DNA of 64,000 nucleotides from Paenibacillus pabuli (GTDB lineage Bacteria; Bacillota; Bacilli; Paenibacillales; Paenibacillaceae), in contig NZ_CP073714.1 of the NCBI RefSeq assembly GCF_023101145.1, forward strand, positions 3,100,001 through 3,164,000. Direction: 5' to 3'. The position numbers and the translations under genes were made by a program. The notes below the pieces were generated by a model, which did no database searches, was not told the DNA's origin, and was given only the letters and a program-made list of their open reading frames with translations. This document shows, one piece after another, positions 43,507 through 52,603 of this stretch. Each line of letters begins with the position of its first letter. Position 1 is the first letter of the stretch.

Positions 43507-43523
43507 TGTTAGTTTATCTAACA
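43507..43523. promoter_or_regulatory. Palindrome upstream of acetamidase gene
   Basis: TGTTAG-TTTAT-CTAACA is a perfect 6+6 palindrome, 26 bp before the start codon at 43480. It has the size of a TetR-type operator. No dedicated regulator lies beside it. Confidence 0.4.
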
Positions 43524-43996
43524 CTTCCTGGGTCCGAGTATAACAGATGGATTGAAAGTTAACAATATAAAGTTTTCAATTGATTTTCTATATTTTTTTA
43601 AAGTTAAATTGCTAAAATCATTAAAAAAATTTATATTTTTAAGCTTTGAAGCAGGCAAATACTTCGCTCGAATACATACGTCTCTTTTACCAATATCTGT
43701 ATTTCATTTTCTTGAAATAACAATTTCATCATATGAAAAATTCACAATAGAAAACCATAAATTGCACCGCAGACACCTTATCTCATCCCCTCCAATCACA
43801 CACGCCCACAGGAATAACACCATGAAATACCACACTTTAAGCTCACAAGGGGAAATTTTTTTTACGTTACATAGCCTGCGTCCTCAAGTTTGTAAGCGGG
43901 TTGTCTCCATTTTGAAAATGATGCGCCTTATGATAAGGTTATGCCTGAACGACATTCAACCTGAATGACAACAACGCTAAAGGAGGATGACCATCC
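43524..43996. other. A/T-rich intergenic region
   Basis: About 470 bp without a supported gene. A 138-codon open frame (43552-43968) has no ribosome site, is rich in Phe/Lys/Ile as expected from A/T-rich DNA, and is rejected. The region up to ~43760 is clearly richer in A and T than its neighbours. Near its end, TAAAGGAGG serves the next gene. Confidence 0.6.
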
Positions 43997-45325
43997 TTGT
44001 ATATCCGTCATCGCAATGCAAAAAACAAACATATAAACACGCTTCAAATGTTTTTCCTTCTATTCGGAATCGTGCTGCTCTTATCTGCATGTGGGCAGTC
44101 ACAGAAGCCTTCCTCGTCAGAGCAAAATAACAATAATGCCGGAACGGAGACCAATTCGAATTCAAACGCAGGTGCAGATGATCAGGATGATCAACAGAAT
44201 ATAGTGCCTCCACAGGAAGAAAAGGATCCGATACAAGAGCAGCTGGATCAATTGTCTTTGGATGAGAAGATCGGACAGATGATCCTTGCGGGTGTTCAGG
44301 GGACGACATTGGATGCTCAAGCAAAACAGATGATCACGGATCAGAAGGTGGGAGGGATTATTTTCTACGCCAATAATGTCTCAACCGTGTCAGGAACAGC
44401 AAAGTTCGTGCAATCCATTAAGGATGCCAATCGTTCCAATCCGGTTCCAATCTTCATGAGTGTGGATCAGGAGGGTGGCAAAGTAAGTCGTATGCCGGAA
44501 ACGGTAGAGACCATACCTTCCAATGGGAAAGTCGGCAAGACGAAGGATGCTGATTTGGCTCAAACGATGGGCAAATTATTGGCAAGACAAATCCGGCTCG
44601 TAGGTTTTAACGTCGATTTTGCGCCAGTGCTGGATGTAAACAGTAATCCGAATAACCCGGTCATTGGGGATCGTTCATTTGGAAGCTCAGCCAGTCTGGT
44701 ATCCCAAATGGGCATAGCCGAGATGAAGGGGCTGCGCAGCGAAGGGATTATTCCGGTGGTGAAGCATTTTCCCGGTCATGGAGACACGTCCGTGGACTCC
44801 CACCTGGATCTGCCTGTCGTGAACAAAACCGAAAAGCAACTTGCCCAGCTGGAGTGGATTCCGTTTGAGGCTGCTGTGAAGGAACAGGTGGAAGCGGTTA
44901 TGGTAGCCCATATTCTGTTTCCGAAGCTTGATCCAGACCATCCGGCATCCTTGTCAGACGTCATTATTGGCCAGCATTTGCGCGGTAAATTCAAGTATGA
45001 CGGTGTGGTCATTACAGATGATCTGAGCATGGGCGCGATCGCAAAAAATTACAAGCTGAATGATGCCGCAGTATCGACAGTTCAGGCAGGGAGCGATATT
45101 CTGCTGGTTGCCCACAGTTATGAGAGTGCCAAGACCATTTTTGATACGCTGGTGAGCGCGGTGAAGTCAGGGAAGATTTCAGAATCTCGAATTAATGAAA
45201 GTGTATATCGAATTCTGGCTTTGAAGCAGAAGTATAACTTGTCCGATGAGCAGCAGCCGTCTGGAGATTTGAAGCAGCTGAATGCTGATATTGTCGATTG
45301 GCGAAAGCAAGTCGATGCTCGATAG
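43997..45325 (+). CDS. Lipoprotein glycoside hydrolase family 3 (beta-N-acetylhexosaminidase, NagZ-like)
   Basis: 442 residues from TTG 43997, with AAAGGAGG ten bases upstream. A lipobox LLSAC (Cys about 35) and an Asn/Gly/Ser/Asp-rich linker (about 40-75) lead to the GH3 domain. The catalytic Asp/His dyad loop of NagZ-type enzymes is KHFPGHGDTSVDSHLDLP (about 255-272). The catalytic nucleophile is in VITDDLSMGAI (about 337). Such enzymes release GlcNAc from peptidoglycan muropeptides; the anchored outer form suits Gram-positive wall turnover. No terminator is clear before the response regulator gene 74 bp on. Confidence 0.92.
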   Translation: MYIRHRNAKNKHINTLQMFFLLFGIVLLLSACGQSQKPSSSEQNNNNAGTETNSNSNAGADDQDDQQNIVPPQEEKDPIQEQLDQLSLDEKIGQMILAGVQGTTLDAQAKQMITDQKVGGIIFYANNVSTVSGTAKFVQSIKDANRSNPVPIFMSVDQEGGKVSRMPETVETIPSNGKVGKTKDADLAQTMGKLLARQIRLVGFNVDFAPVLDVNSNPNNPVIGDRSFGSSASLVSQMGIAEMKGLRSEGIIPVVKHFPGHGDTSVDSHLDLPVVNKTEKQLAQLEWIPFEAAVKEQVEAVMVAHILFPKLDPDHPASLSDVIIGQHLRGKFKYDGVVITDDLSMGAIAKNYKLNDAAVSTVQAGSDILLVAHSYESAKTIFDTLVSAVKSGKISESRINESVYRILALKQKYNLSDEQQPSGDLKQLNADIVDWRKQVDAR

Positions 45326-45399
45326 TACCCACCTGTGTTATGATTTTGGAAAGAGAATTGCAAATTCCATTATGACAGGTTAGAGGTGAGACCTTTTTT

Positions 45400-46104
45400 A
45401 TGTATACGATAATGATTGTTGAAGATGATCCGAAGATTGCGGGTTTACTTCAATCCCATATCGAGCGATATGGTGACAGGGCCGCTGCGGTTGAGGATTT
45501 TGAGCAAGTCGTCCAGCAGTTTGAACAGATTAAGCCTCATGTCGTACTGTTGGACATCAATTTGCCAAGTTACGATGGATTCTATTGGTGCCGCCAAATT
45601 CGTTCCATCTCCACATGTCCGATAATTTTTATTTCTGCCCGGAGTGGCAAAATGGATCAGGTTATGGCGCTTGAGAACGGTGCGGACGATTATATTACCA
45701 AGCCGTTTGAGCATGAGATTGTCATGGCCAAAATTCGAAGTCAGCTGCGCCGGGTGTATGGCGATTATGCTGCGCGTCATGAAGAGCGCAAGGTGGAACT
45801 GGATGGACTAACTGTTTATCTGGAAAGATTGGAGATGGAGCTCGGCGACCGCAAGATACAGCTGACCAAGAAAGAAACCATTTTGCTGGAGACCCTGCTG
45901 CGCCGGAGTCCCAAACTGGTTAGCCGTGAAACCATCTTGGAAAAGCTGTGGGACGATTCCTTTGTCGATGATAATACACTTAGCGTGAATGTGACCCGAG
46001 TGCGTAAACGGTTGACAGAGCTGGGAATTACAGATGCGCTGGAGACGGTAAGAGGTTCGGGTTATCGACTCAACAGTAATTGGAAGGCACCGTCGTCCTC
46101 ATGA
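45400..46104 (+). CDS. BceR-like OmpR-type response regulator
   Basis: 234 residues. The receiver domain has phospho-Asp52 (VLLDINLPSYDG) and Lys in ITKPFEHE. The winged helix has LTKKETILLETLLR and SVNVTRVRKRLTELGI. The HRFD-like spacing ADDYITKPFEHEIVMAKI matches the BceR group. It overlaps the kinase gene by four bases and leads a Bce-type module (RR-HK-ABC ATPase-permease) that in Bacillus senses and expels cell-wall antibiotics such as bacitracin. Confidence 0.9.
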   Translation: MYTIMIVEDDPKIAGLLQSHIERYGDRAAAVEDFEQVVQQFEQIKPHVVLLDINLPSYDGFYWCRQIRSISTCPIIFISARSGKMDQVMALENGADDYITKPFEHEIVMAKIRSQLRRVYGDYAARHEERKVELDGLTVYLERLEMELGDRKIQLTKKETILLETLLRRSPKLVSRETILEKLWDDSFVDDNTLSVNVTRVRKRLTELGITDALETVRGSGYRLNSNWKAPSSS

Positions 46105-47087
46105 AGTTGTTTGTCAAAGAACATATTGTACTGACCTGTTGGGTAATCGTTGTGCTGCTAACTGTGGTTGCCGTCTTCTGGTACGACGGTTACGACCACT
46201 GGTTAACGGCCGCGTATGCGGTCTCATTGGGGTTATGCCTGTATGCAGGTTATCTCATTTATCGGTATCTGTCCCATCGCATGTTCTATTCCCGGATGTC
46301 CCAACGAATGAATGATCTGAAAGAATTTGTTCCACTAAATGAACCTGCGCCCTTGCCGCAGGCATTGTCAGAACTGCTGGACTCACAGTACGGTCATTAT
46401 CATGCCCATCTGCATCGTTTGGAACAGCGTCAACAGGAATACCTGACTTTTATGAATCAGTGGGTACATCAGATGAAGACGCCGTTGTCTGTCATTGAAC
46501 TGACGGTTGAGGACCAAGAGGATGATGATCCGCGTTTCATCAGCATTCGAGAGGAAGCAGATCAGATGAGACGAGGACTGGAAACTGTGCTGTATATGGC
46601 GCGGCTGGAGACATTTGAACAGGATTTCAGTGTCGAGCCGGTATCGCTCAAGGCAGCTGCAGAAGAAGCCATTCATGAACTGAAACGTTTCTTCATCCGG
46701 AATCACGTATATCCTGAGCTGAAAATTGATTCCGCGTTAAAAGTCCAGTCGGATGCCAAGTGGATTCGATTTGTCCTAGTACAGCTGTTATCCAATGCCA
46801 TCAAGTACTCTTCCGGCGGCAATGGGCAAAAGGTAACCATTCAGGCTTACGAATCCACACGATCCATCATTCTTGAAGTAAAAGATCAGGGAGTGGGTAT
46901 TCCGAAATCGGATCTAAACCGAGTGTACCAGCCTTTTTTCACCGGAGAGAATGGGCGTCACTTTAAAGAATCCACGGGGATGGGACTGTATATTGTTAAG
47001 GAAGTCCTGACACGAATGAACCATCGCATTGACCTTACATCCGTTCAGGGAGAAGGGACAACGGTAACCATTACTTTTGAAATCTAA
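46101..47087 (+). CDS. BceS-like intramembrane-sensing histidine kinase
   Basis: 328 residues from ATG 46101 (ATGA overlap with the regulator). It has two closely spaced membrane helices (~8-27 and ~35-57) with only a short outside loop, which is the intramembrane-sensing layout. A His123 phospho-acceptor lies in WVHQMKTPLSVIEL. The HATPase domain has LLSNAIKYSSGGN, DQGVGIPKSD and STGMGLYIV. BceS-type kinases receive their signal through the transporter rather than directly. A terminator hairpin follows. Confidence 0.92.
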   Translation: MKLFVKEHIVLTCWVIVVLLTVVAVFWYDGYDHWLTAAYAVSLGLCLYAGYLIYRYLSHRMFYSRMSQRMNDLKEFVPLNEPAPLPQALSELLDSQYGHYHAHLHRLEQRQQEYLTFMNQWVHQMKTPLSVIELTVEDQEDDDPRFISIREEADQMRRGLETVLYMARLETFEQDFSVEPVSLKAAAEEAIHELKRFFIRNHVYPELKIDSALKVQSDAKWIRFVLVQLLSNAIKYSSGGNGQKVTIQAYESTRSIILEVKDQGVGIPKSDLNRVYQPFFTGENGRHFKESTGMGLYIVKEVLTRMNHRIDLTSVQGEGTTVTITFEI

Positions 47088-47112
47088 ATATAAAGCGCAT
47101 AATGCGGAACGA

Positions 47113-47164
47113 AATGAGAAGACGTCTGGTGCCTTATACAGGGATCGGCGTCTTTCTCATTTTC
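47113..47164 (+). terminator. Terminator between the Bce-like kinase and ABC genes
   Basis: AATGAGAAGACG pairs with CGTCTTTCTCATT (one bulge), followed by TT. It lets the ABC genes have their own promoter. Confidence 0.65.
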
Positions 47165-47207
47165 TACATAGTAGAAGACGATTGTTGGACAGCCAGACTA
47201 TATAACC

Positions 47208-47221
47208 TTACAAGAATGTCA
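47208..47221. promoter_or_regulatory. Candidate BceR-type box before the ABC genes
   Basis: TTACA-AGAA-TGTCA fits the TNACA-N4-TGTNA form that I recall for BceR-like regulators. It lies 145 bp before the ATPase start, in the region after the RR-HK terminator. Binding is inferred. Confidence 0.5.
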
Positions 47222-47365
47222 TGAAGATGAAAGGTTAATCCATAGGAGAATGGTCGAAACTTCGATAGACTGAAGTCAGAAAGTAGAGAACGACCTCGAT
47301 TTGCGATGTAGTTCTGCCCAACTTAGTTTAATTCAAATTCGAAATCTAAAAGGAGCCATTAACCT

Positions 47366-48136
47366 ATGGAGATATGTTCAGTGAAACAGATTAGCAAAAT
47401 TTATAAGGGGGTCGTGTCATACGAAGCCTTATCAGGGATTGATCTCAGTATTCAGGAGGGTGAATTCGTTGGCATAATGGGTCCATCAGGCAGCGGCAAA
47501 ACAACGTTGCTGAACATGATTTCAACCATTGACCATCCTACTTCGGGGGAATTGAAGATTGCAGGTAAAAATCCGTTTGAACTGAATCACGATGAACTGG
47601 CTCTGTTGAGACGCCGAGAGTTGGGTTTCGTATTTCAGTCGTTTAACCTGCTCAACACACTCACGGTAAAAGAAAACATTGTCCTGCCGCTTACGCTGGA
47701 CGGAGTACCGGTTGAGGAGATGAATGAACGTGTTGATCGACTCGCAGAGAAGCTGGGCATCGCATCTCTTCTGAACAAACGCACGTATGAAATTTCCGGA
47801 GGTCAGGCCCAGCGGACAGCAATCGCACGAGCCCTGATCCATTCTCCCAAGCTGGTGCTGGCCGATGAGCCTACAGGAAATCTCGATTCGAAGGCAGCGC
47901 GTGATGTAATGGAGATGCTGGAACGTCGCAACCAGGAAGATCGGGCCACCATGCTGCTGGTCACGCATGACGCTGTTGCGGCAAGTTATTGCAGCCGGGT
48001 TGTATTTATTAAGGATGGACGACTGTACAACGAAATTCATTATGGAGATAACCGATCGACGTTCTATCAACGAATCATCAACGTATTATCCCTGATGGGA
48101 GGCTCCGGACATGAATTTTCGCCAGTTCGCCATTAA
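47366..48136 (+). CDS. BceA-like ABC transporter ATPase
   Basis: 256 residues, start after AAAGGAGCCATTAACCT. Walker A GPSGSGKTT (about 38-46), signature ISGGQAQRTAIARAL (about 141) and Walker B LVLADEPTGNLDS (about 160-172). The start is preceded by a BceR-type box. Its end overlaps the permease gene by 26 bases, so both are translated together. In the Bce systems this ATPase powers removal of peptide antibiotics from their lipid targets. Confidence 0.95.
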   Translation: MEICSVKQISKIYKGVVSYEALSGIDLSIQEGEFVGIMGPSGSGKTTLLNMISTIDHPTSGELKIAGKNPFELNHDELALLRRRELGFVFQSFNLLNTLTVKENIVLPLTLDGVPVEEMNERVDRLAEKLGIASLLNKRTYEISGGQAQRTAIARALIHSPKLVLADEPTGNLDSKAARDVMEMLERRNQEDRATMLLVTHDAVAASYCSRVVFIKDGRLYNEIHYGDNRSTFYQRIINVLSLMGGSGHEFSPVRH

Positions 48137-50063
48137 TAATGTTGTTCGGAACAAACGAATTTACCTGGCCCATTTTCTAAGCAGTACGTTTTCGGTCATG
48201 ATCTTTTTTACGTATGCACTGCTCTTATTTCACCCGGATCTGAAGGATGGACTGAAGGGTTCAAGTGGAACAGTGACCATGCTTGCAAATCAGGGATTTT
48301 TGATTGCTGAGATTATTATTTTCATCTTTTCGTTTCTGTTTCTGCTCTATTCCGTAGGTTCATTTCTTAAGACACGTAAAAAAGAATTCGGCATATTTCA
48401 AATCATTGGCATGACACGCAAACAGATGAACCGACTGTTATTTATGGAAAACTTGTGCATTGGACTCGCCGCCATTGTGGCAGGCGTTGGATTAGGAATG
48501 GTCTTTGCCAAGCTGATCCTGTTGATCTGCGGTTCCATGCTGGCTGTGGAAGAAAGTCTCCGATTCTATTTTCCATTAAAAGCAATAGCACTTACTGTCG
48601 CAGCATTTCTGCTGCTGTTTGTTGTGATTGCGCTGAGCTCATCTCTGCTGATGCGAAAAGGGTCATTGATTGACCTTGTAAAATCAGAGGAAAAACCAAA
48701 ACCCGAGCCAAAAGCTTCTCGTTTTTTAGCACTTCTCTCCGTCATACTTATTGGGGGTGGATATGCGGGTGTATTTGCCTTTGTATGGATTACATACTCC
48801 TTCCCTTTACTGTTTGGCAGCGTTGTTTTGGTTATTATAGGCACGTATCTGTTATTTACCCAACTTAGTGTATATGCCATTCGGGCGCTCAAAGGCAATA
48901 AACGTTTGTTTTTCCGCAAAACGAATTTGCTGTTTCTGTCCGAACTTACCTATCGAATGAAAGATAATGCAGTCATGTTTTTTATGGTAAGTGTAATCTC
49001 TGCTTCTGCCTTTACGGGCATTGGCACAATGCTGGCAATCGCTGATCCGGGATTGTCATCGATGACAAATCCATATGCGTTTACTTACCAAAATTCATGG
49101 GATACACCTAACGCAGAACGGCAAATCAGGAAGATCGAAGAGACACTGATTGATAATGAGGTTCCGTACCAGAAAGGAAGTTATATTCCGCTGTTTGATG
49201 ACGAGGGGAACTATATCATCAAACTCAGTGAGTATAATCATCTTGCCAAGGCACTTGGTTATAAAGAGCGAACTCTGGAGAACGTCAACGACTCGTTTAT
49301 GACTCCGGGTAATCTTACGAGTCGCAAGACATTACGTGCAGAGGCCGGGCAGGATTCAACTCAGAAAAATATCACTATGTGGGAGGTTCAGGAAAAGGTC
49401 AGATTAATAACACCTGCAACCGATATCGTCATCCCTGTTGAATTCACAAGGGAAGTTTATGTGGTATCCAATGAGCTGTACGACAAGATGAATAAGGAAT
49501 TTAATATTCAAATCCAAGCGGATGAGAAATATTATCCCGATAGAAAGACTCAATTTGTTGTGAAAGATTGGATGGGAACGCGGAAGTTTGCTCCGGATCT
49601 GATCGAATCCATTCAGAATGACCCGAGTAGTCAGGGGTACTTCGAAATCAGCGCTCTCGTGCTGGATTGGCTTAATTCCAAACAAACCAATGGTATTATC
49701 CTAATTCTGAGTGGATTGATTGGCATCGTCTTTTTCACCTTTGCTGCAAGCTTCACCTACTTCCGGTTATACGCGGATCTGGAACGGGACGAAGAGCAGT
49801 ACCGCATGATTGGAAAAATGGGGCTGAGTCGCCCCGAGCTTCGCAACATTGTAACCAGACAGCTGGTATTGATGTTTTTCCTGCCAATAGTGTTGGCCAT
49901 TATCCACAGCTCCGTTGCATTTGTCGCATTGCAGCAGTTGGTCGATTTTTCCGTCATGGGTTATACGTTGCGCATTTTCATGGTTTTTGCTTCCATGCAG
50001 ATTTTATTCTTCCTGCTGGTACGCTGGCGCTATCTGCGTCATATGTATGCCAAATTGATCTAA
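48111..50063 (+). CDS. BceB-like permease with large extracellular domain
   Basis: 650 residues, start preceded by GGGAGGCTCCGGAC. It begins with FRQFAINNVVRNKRIYLAHFLSS and then has ten predicted membrane helices. A large soluble part lies between helices 7 and 8 (~residues 315-535), the known sensor/recognition domain of BceB. EFGIFQIIGMTRKQMNRLLFMENL (FtsX-type motif) is near ~100. BceB forms a complex with the kinase. No accessory membrane protein is present. The target antibiotic is not deducible. Confidence 0.93.
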   Translation: MNFRQFAINNVVRNKRIYLAHFLSSTFSVMIFFTYALLLFHPDLKDGLKGSSGTVTMLANQGFLIAEIIIFIFSFLFLLYSVGSFLKTRKKEFGIFQIIGMTRKQMNRLLFMENLCIGLAAIVAGVGLGMVFAKLILLICGSMLAVEESLRFYFPLKAIALTVAAFLLLFVVIALSSSLLMRKGSLIDLVKSEEKPKPEPKASRFLALLSVILIGGGYAGVFAFVWITYSFPLLFGSVVLVIIGTYLLFTQLSVYAIRALKGNKRLFFRKTNLLFLSELTYRMKDNAVMFFMVSVISASAFTGIGTMLAIADPGLSSMTNPYAFTYQNSWDTPNAERQIRKIEETLIDNEVPYQKGSYIPLFDDEGNYIIKLSEYNHLAKALGYKERTLENVNDSFMTPGNLTSRKTLRAEAGQDSTQKNITMWEVQEKVRLITPATDIVIPVEFTREVYVVSNELYDKMNKEFNIQIQADEKYYPDRKTQFVVKDWMGTRKFAPDLIESIQNDPSSQGYFEISALVLDWLNSKQTNGIILILSGLIGIVFFTFAASFTYFRLYADLERDEEQYRMIGKMGLSRPELRNIVTRQLVLMFFLPIVLAIIHSSVAFVALQQLVDFSVMGYTLRIFMVFASMQILFFLLVRWRYLRHMYAKLI

Positions 50064-50071
50064 TTCCCAAG

Positions 50072-50096
50072 CACCGAGCCCGAGGCTCGGTGTTTG
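50072..50096 (+). terminator. Terminator after BceB-like gene
   Basis: CACCGAGCC-CGA-GGCTCGGTG, a perfect 9-bp stem, with a short T tail (TTTGTT). Confidence 0.7.
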
Positions 50097-50126
50097 TTGA
50101 CTTTTCCCTCCAAAGCAAAGTACTAT
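50097..50126 (+). promoter_or_regulatory. Predicted promoter of hpaB-like gene
   Basis: -35 TTGACT (50097-50102), 18-base spacer, -10 TACTAT (50121-50126). Predicted start near 50133, at the palindrome. Confidence 0.6.
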
Positions 50127-50133
50127 TTCAATA

Positions 50134-50148
50134 GATACAATTTGTATC
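50134..50148. promoter_or_regulatory. Operator-like palindrome, copy 2
   Basis: GATACAATTTGTATC, identical to 38457-38471, placed directly after the -10 box of the hpaB-like gene. The two copies are 11.7 kb apart. Confidence 0.65.
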
Positions 50149-50234
50149 ATTTCAGTGAAATTTGAGTCTTAAAAAGATTAAAACATTAACACCATTGAGT
50201 TTCCTAGCCTCTCTAACTGATAAGGAGGATTACA

Positions 50235-51674
50235 TTGAGCATAACGATGTCTCGTGGACAAGCTTATCTGCAACGGTTGAACGACGAACGGAAGGTATGG
50301 CTTGATGGAGAGTGTATTCGAGTAACGCAGCATCCTGCCTTTCGGGGCACCTTGCAAACGATTGAAAGTTTGTTCAATCTGGTAGATGCTCCGGATACGA
50401 GAGAAACAGTGGCTTATTGGGATGAGCAGACGAGTGGATATGTACATCAAGCTTTTCGAGTACCCCGTAATGCTCAGGAGATCAGCAACAGGGCGGCAGC
50501 CTTTCGATTGTGGTCTGATCGCACCTATGGAGTGATGAGCCGCCTGTCGGATTACGCCCGATCCCGTCTGACCGGTTGGTACGCCACACGGGACGAGATG
50601 GCAGCGCATGACCCGGCGTATGGAGTCAAAATCGCTGCCTATTATGATGAGGCCAAACGAAAGGATGCCTTCCTCACCATTGTTCAGCGTGACCCCCAGA
50701 TTAATCGCGCATTGCCGGTAGGTGAAGATGAAGATGCGATGCTTCGAATCATTAGCAAGAATACAGAGGGTGTTGTGCTTCGTGGCGCCAAGATGATAGC
50801 AACTGCGGCTCCATATGCGGACGATATCATTGCCTATCCGATTCAGCGCATTCCTGGACATTGCCCGGAGCTCGCGCATATGGTTATTGTGGCAGCAGGA
50901 AGTCCAGGATTACATATGGTATGTAGAGAATCTTTTGCAACATTAGAGTCAGATACTGCTCATCCGCTCAGTAGTCAGTATGATGAGATGGATGCTGTAT
51001 TATTTTTTGACGATGTATTTGTACCTTGGGAGCGTGTACTGCTGCACAACAATCCGGAAGCGGTATGGCAGATTCGCTGCAACATGGCATCCTCCAGTCT
51101 GGCTTATCATCAAAGCATTATTCGGCTGCATTCGAAGCTGGAATTTATTACAGCCGTTACCTCTTCGATTGCCAAGGAGATTGGAGTAGATTCCTTCCTG
51201 AACGTGCAGGAACAGCTCGGTGAGATGATCAGCCAGATGCATACGATTGAAGGACTCATCATCGCATCCGAGGCACAAGCTGCGCCGGATGTTTATGGTA
51301 ACTGGCTTCCGGCATTCAAATATATCGAAACTGCCCGTAATCTGGGGAACCGTTATTACCCGCGCGCTGTTGAGATTTTGAAAACGATAGCCGCAGGCGG
51401 CCTTATTCAGATCCCTTCCGGGAAGCTGGAGCTCGAAGGGAGTATCAGCCCCATGATGAACAAGTATCTTGGAGGCGTAACGATGCAGGCACCAGAGAAG
51501 ATTCGGTTATTTCAGCTCGCCTGGGAGCTGACAGGAAGTCCGCTGGGAGCCAGACATGATCTGTATGAACGTTTCTATGCTGGTGACCCGGTTCGCAATC
51601 GGGCGAGTCAGTACGTGCAATATGATAAGGACCGATTATATGCCCAGGTTGAACCCTGGTTACGTAGCAGGTGA
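50235..51674 (+). CDS. HpaB-family flavin-dependent monooxygenase (4-hydroxyphenylacetate 3-hydroxylase-like)
   Basis: 479 residues from TTG 50235, with AAGGAGG seven bases upstream. The layout is an acyl-CoA-dehydrogenase-like fold typical of the HpaB/PvcC group: RGQAYLQRLNDERKVWLDGE, RNAQEISNRAAAFRLWSDRTYGVMSR, FDDVFVPWERVLLH (about residue 265), and a C-terminal RFYAGDP. The length matches Bacillus YoaI-like proteins (about 480). The family uses FADH2 supplied by a separate reductase to hydroxylate phenols; no reductase gene is close by. The substrate is uncertain. It shares an operator with gene 38519. Confidence 0.87.
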   Translation: MSITMSRGQAYLQRLNDERKVWLDGECIRVTQHPAFRGTLQTIESLFNLVDAPDTRETVAYWDEQTSGYVHQAFRVPRNAQEISNRAAAFRLWSDRTYGVMSRLSDYARSRLTGWYATRDEMAAHDPAYGVKIAAYYDEAKRKDAFLTIVQRDPQINRALPVGEDEDAMLRIISKNTEGVVLRGAKMIATAAPYADDIIAYPIQRIPGHCPELAHMVIVAAGSPGLHMVCRESFATLESDTAHPLSSQYDEMDAVLFFDDVFVPWERVLLHNNPEAVWQIRCNMASSSLAYHQSIIRLHSKLEFITAVTSSIAKEIGVDSFLNVQEQLGEMISQMHTIEGLIIASEAQAAPDVYGNWLPAFKYIETARNLGNRYYPRAVEILKTIAAGGLIQIPSGKLELEGSISPMMNKYLGGVTMQAPEKIRLFQLAWELTGSPLGARHDLYERFYAGDPVRNRASQYVQYDKDRLYAQVEPWLRSR

Positions 51675-51716
51675 TGAATGAACTGATAAAACTTTACTTA
51701 TTTAGCTTTATAATAG

Positions 51717-51748
51717 AAGCTCTGGCTTGATGCCCGGGCTTTTTATTT
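51717..51748 (+). terminator. Possible terminator after hpaB-like gene
   Basis: AGCTCTGGC-TTGAT-GCCCGGGCT hairpin with a mismatch, then TTTTTATTT. Confidence 0.5.
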
Positions 51749-51895
51749 AGGTTATCTTTAGAAATGGTTTAGATTGAATTAAGAGACGTAGTATATAGTA
51801 GTAACGTATAGACATATGAACAATTGCAAACAGAATGTACGGATACGAATTCGAATGAAAACGGAATGTACTGAAACAGGAATGAGAGGATTCGC

Positions 51896-52603
51896 ATGAG
51901 ATACACACTATTAATTGCAGATGACGAACCTGAAATTGTAGAACTGCTTCAGCTGTACCTTGAGAAAGACTACAATATTGTGACAGCCGTTAATGGAGTA
52001 GATGCACTACAGTGTATTCGTTCAACTCAGATTGATCTGGTCATACTGGATATTATGATGCCCGTGATGGATGGACTCCAGCTGATTAAACAAATCAGGT
52101 CCACACACCATATGCCTGTTCTCTTCTTGTCGGCCAAAAGTCAGGATCATGACAAAATTCTTGGGCTCGGATTGGGTGCCGACGATTATATCTCCAAACC
52201 TTTCAATCCTTTGGAGATTGTTGCCAGAGTGGAAGCTTTGCTCAGAAGAGTCAATCAATTTGACGCACCTGACGTGCCTGCTGCTAAGGAGTTAAATCTT
52301 GAGCTGGGTGAGCTCAGGCTTGATCGATCCCAATGTATCCTTTTTCGCTCAGGTAAACCGGTGACATTGACCTCTACAGAGTACAAAATTGTGGAGCTTC
52401 TGCTTGAGCAGCCAGGCCGTGTCTTCACTCGCAAAAAAATATACGAAGCCGTATGGGGAGATTATTACGCCCACGAGGACAGCACGATAATGGTACATAT
52501 CAGTAACATTCGGGAAAAGATCGAGCGGGACTCCAGGCAACCGGAATATTTAAAAACGATAAGGGGACTGGGATACAAAATTGAAGCGCCCATGGAAAGC
52601 TAG
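51896..52603 (+). CDS. OmpR-type response regulator (two-component pair)
   Basis: 235 residues, start after GAGAGGATTCGC. The receiver domain has phospho-Asp52 (LVILDIMMPVMDG) and Lys in ISKPFNP. The winged helix has LTSTEYKIVELLLEQPGRVF and VHISNIREKIERDSRQPEYLKTIRGLGYKIE. The kinase gene overlaps its last 23 bases. No transporter gene follows, so the targets are not obvious; the AI-2E-type permease gene is next but one. Confidence 0.9.
   Translation: MRYTLLIADDEPEIVELLQLYLEKDYNIVTAVNGVDALQCIRSTQIDLVILDIMMPVMDGLQLIKQIRSTHHMPVLFLSAKSQDHDKILGLGLGADDYISKPFNPLEIVARVEALLRRVNQFDAPDVPAAKELNLELGELRLDRSQCILFRSGKPVTLTSTEYKIVELLLEQPGRVFTRKKIYEAVWGDYYAHEDSTIMVHISNIREKIERDSRQPEYLKTIRGLGYKIEAPMES

Noticed and set aside
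43552-43968. 138-codon open frame upstream of the GH3 gene
   Set aside because: No ribosome site and a composition typical of A/T-rich non-coding DNA.
45326-45399. ACCTGT...ACAGGT inverted repeat between GH3 and response regulator genes
   Set aside because: Long loop, short arms and no T run; no terminator or operator can be supported.
50178-50879. Long minus-strand open frame (233 codons) over the hpaB-like gene
   Set aside because: Antisense to a clear HpaB-family gene; no ribosome site or recognised domain.
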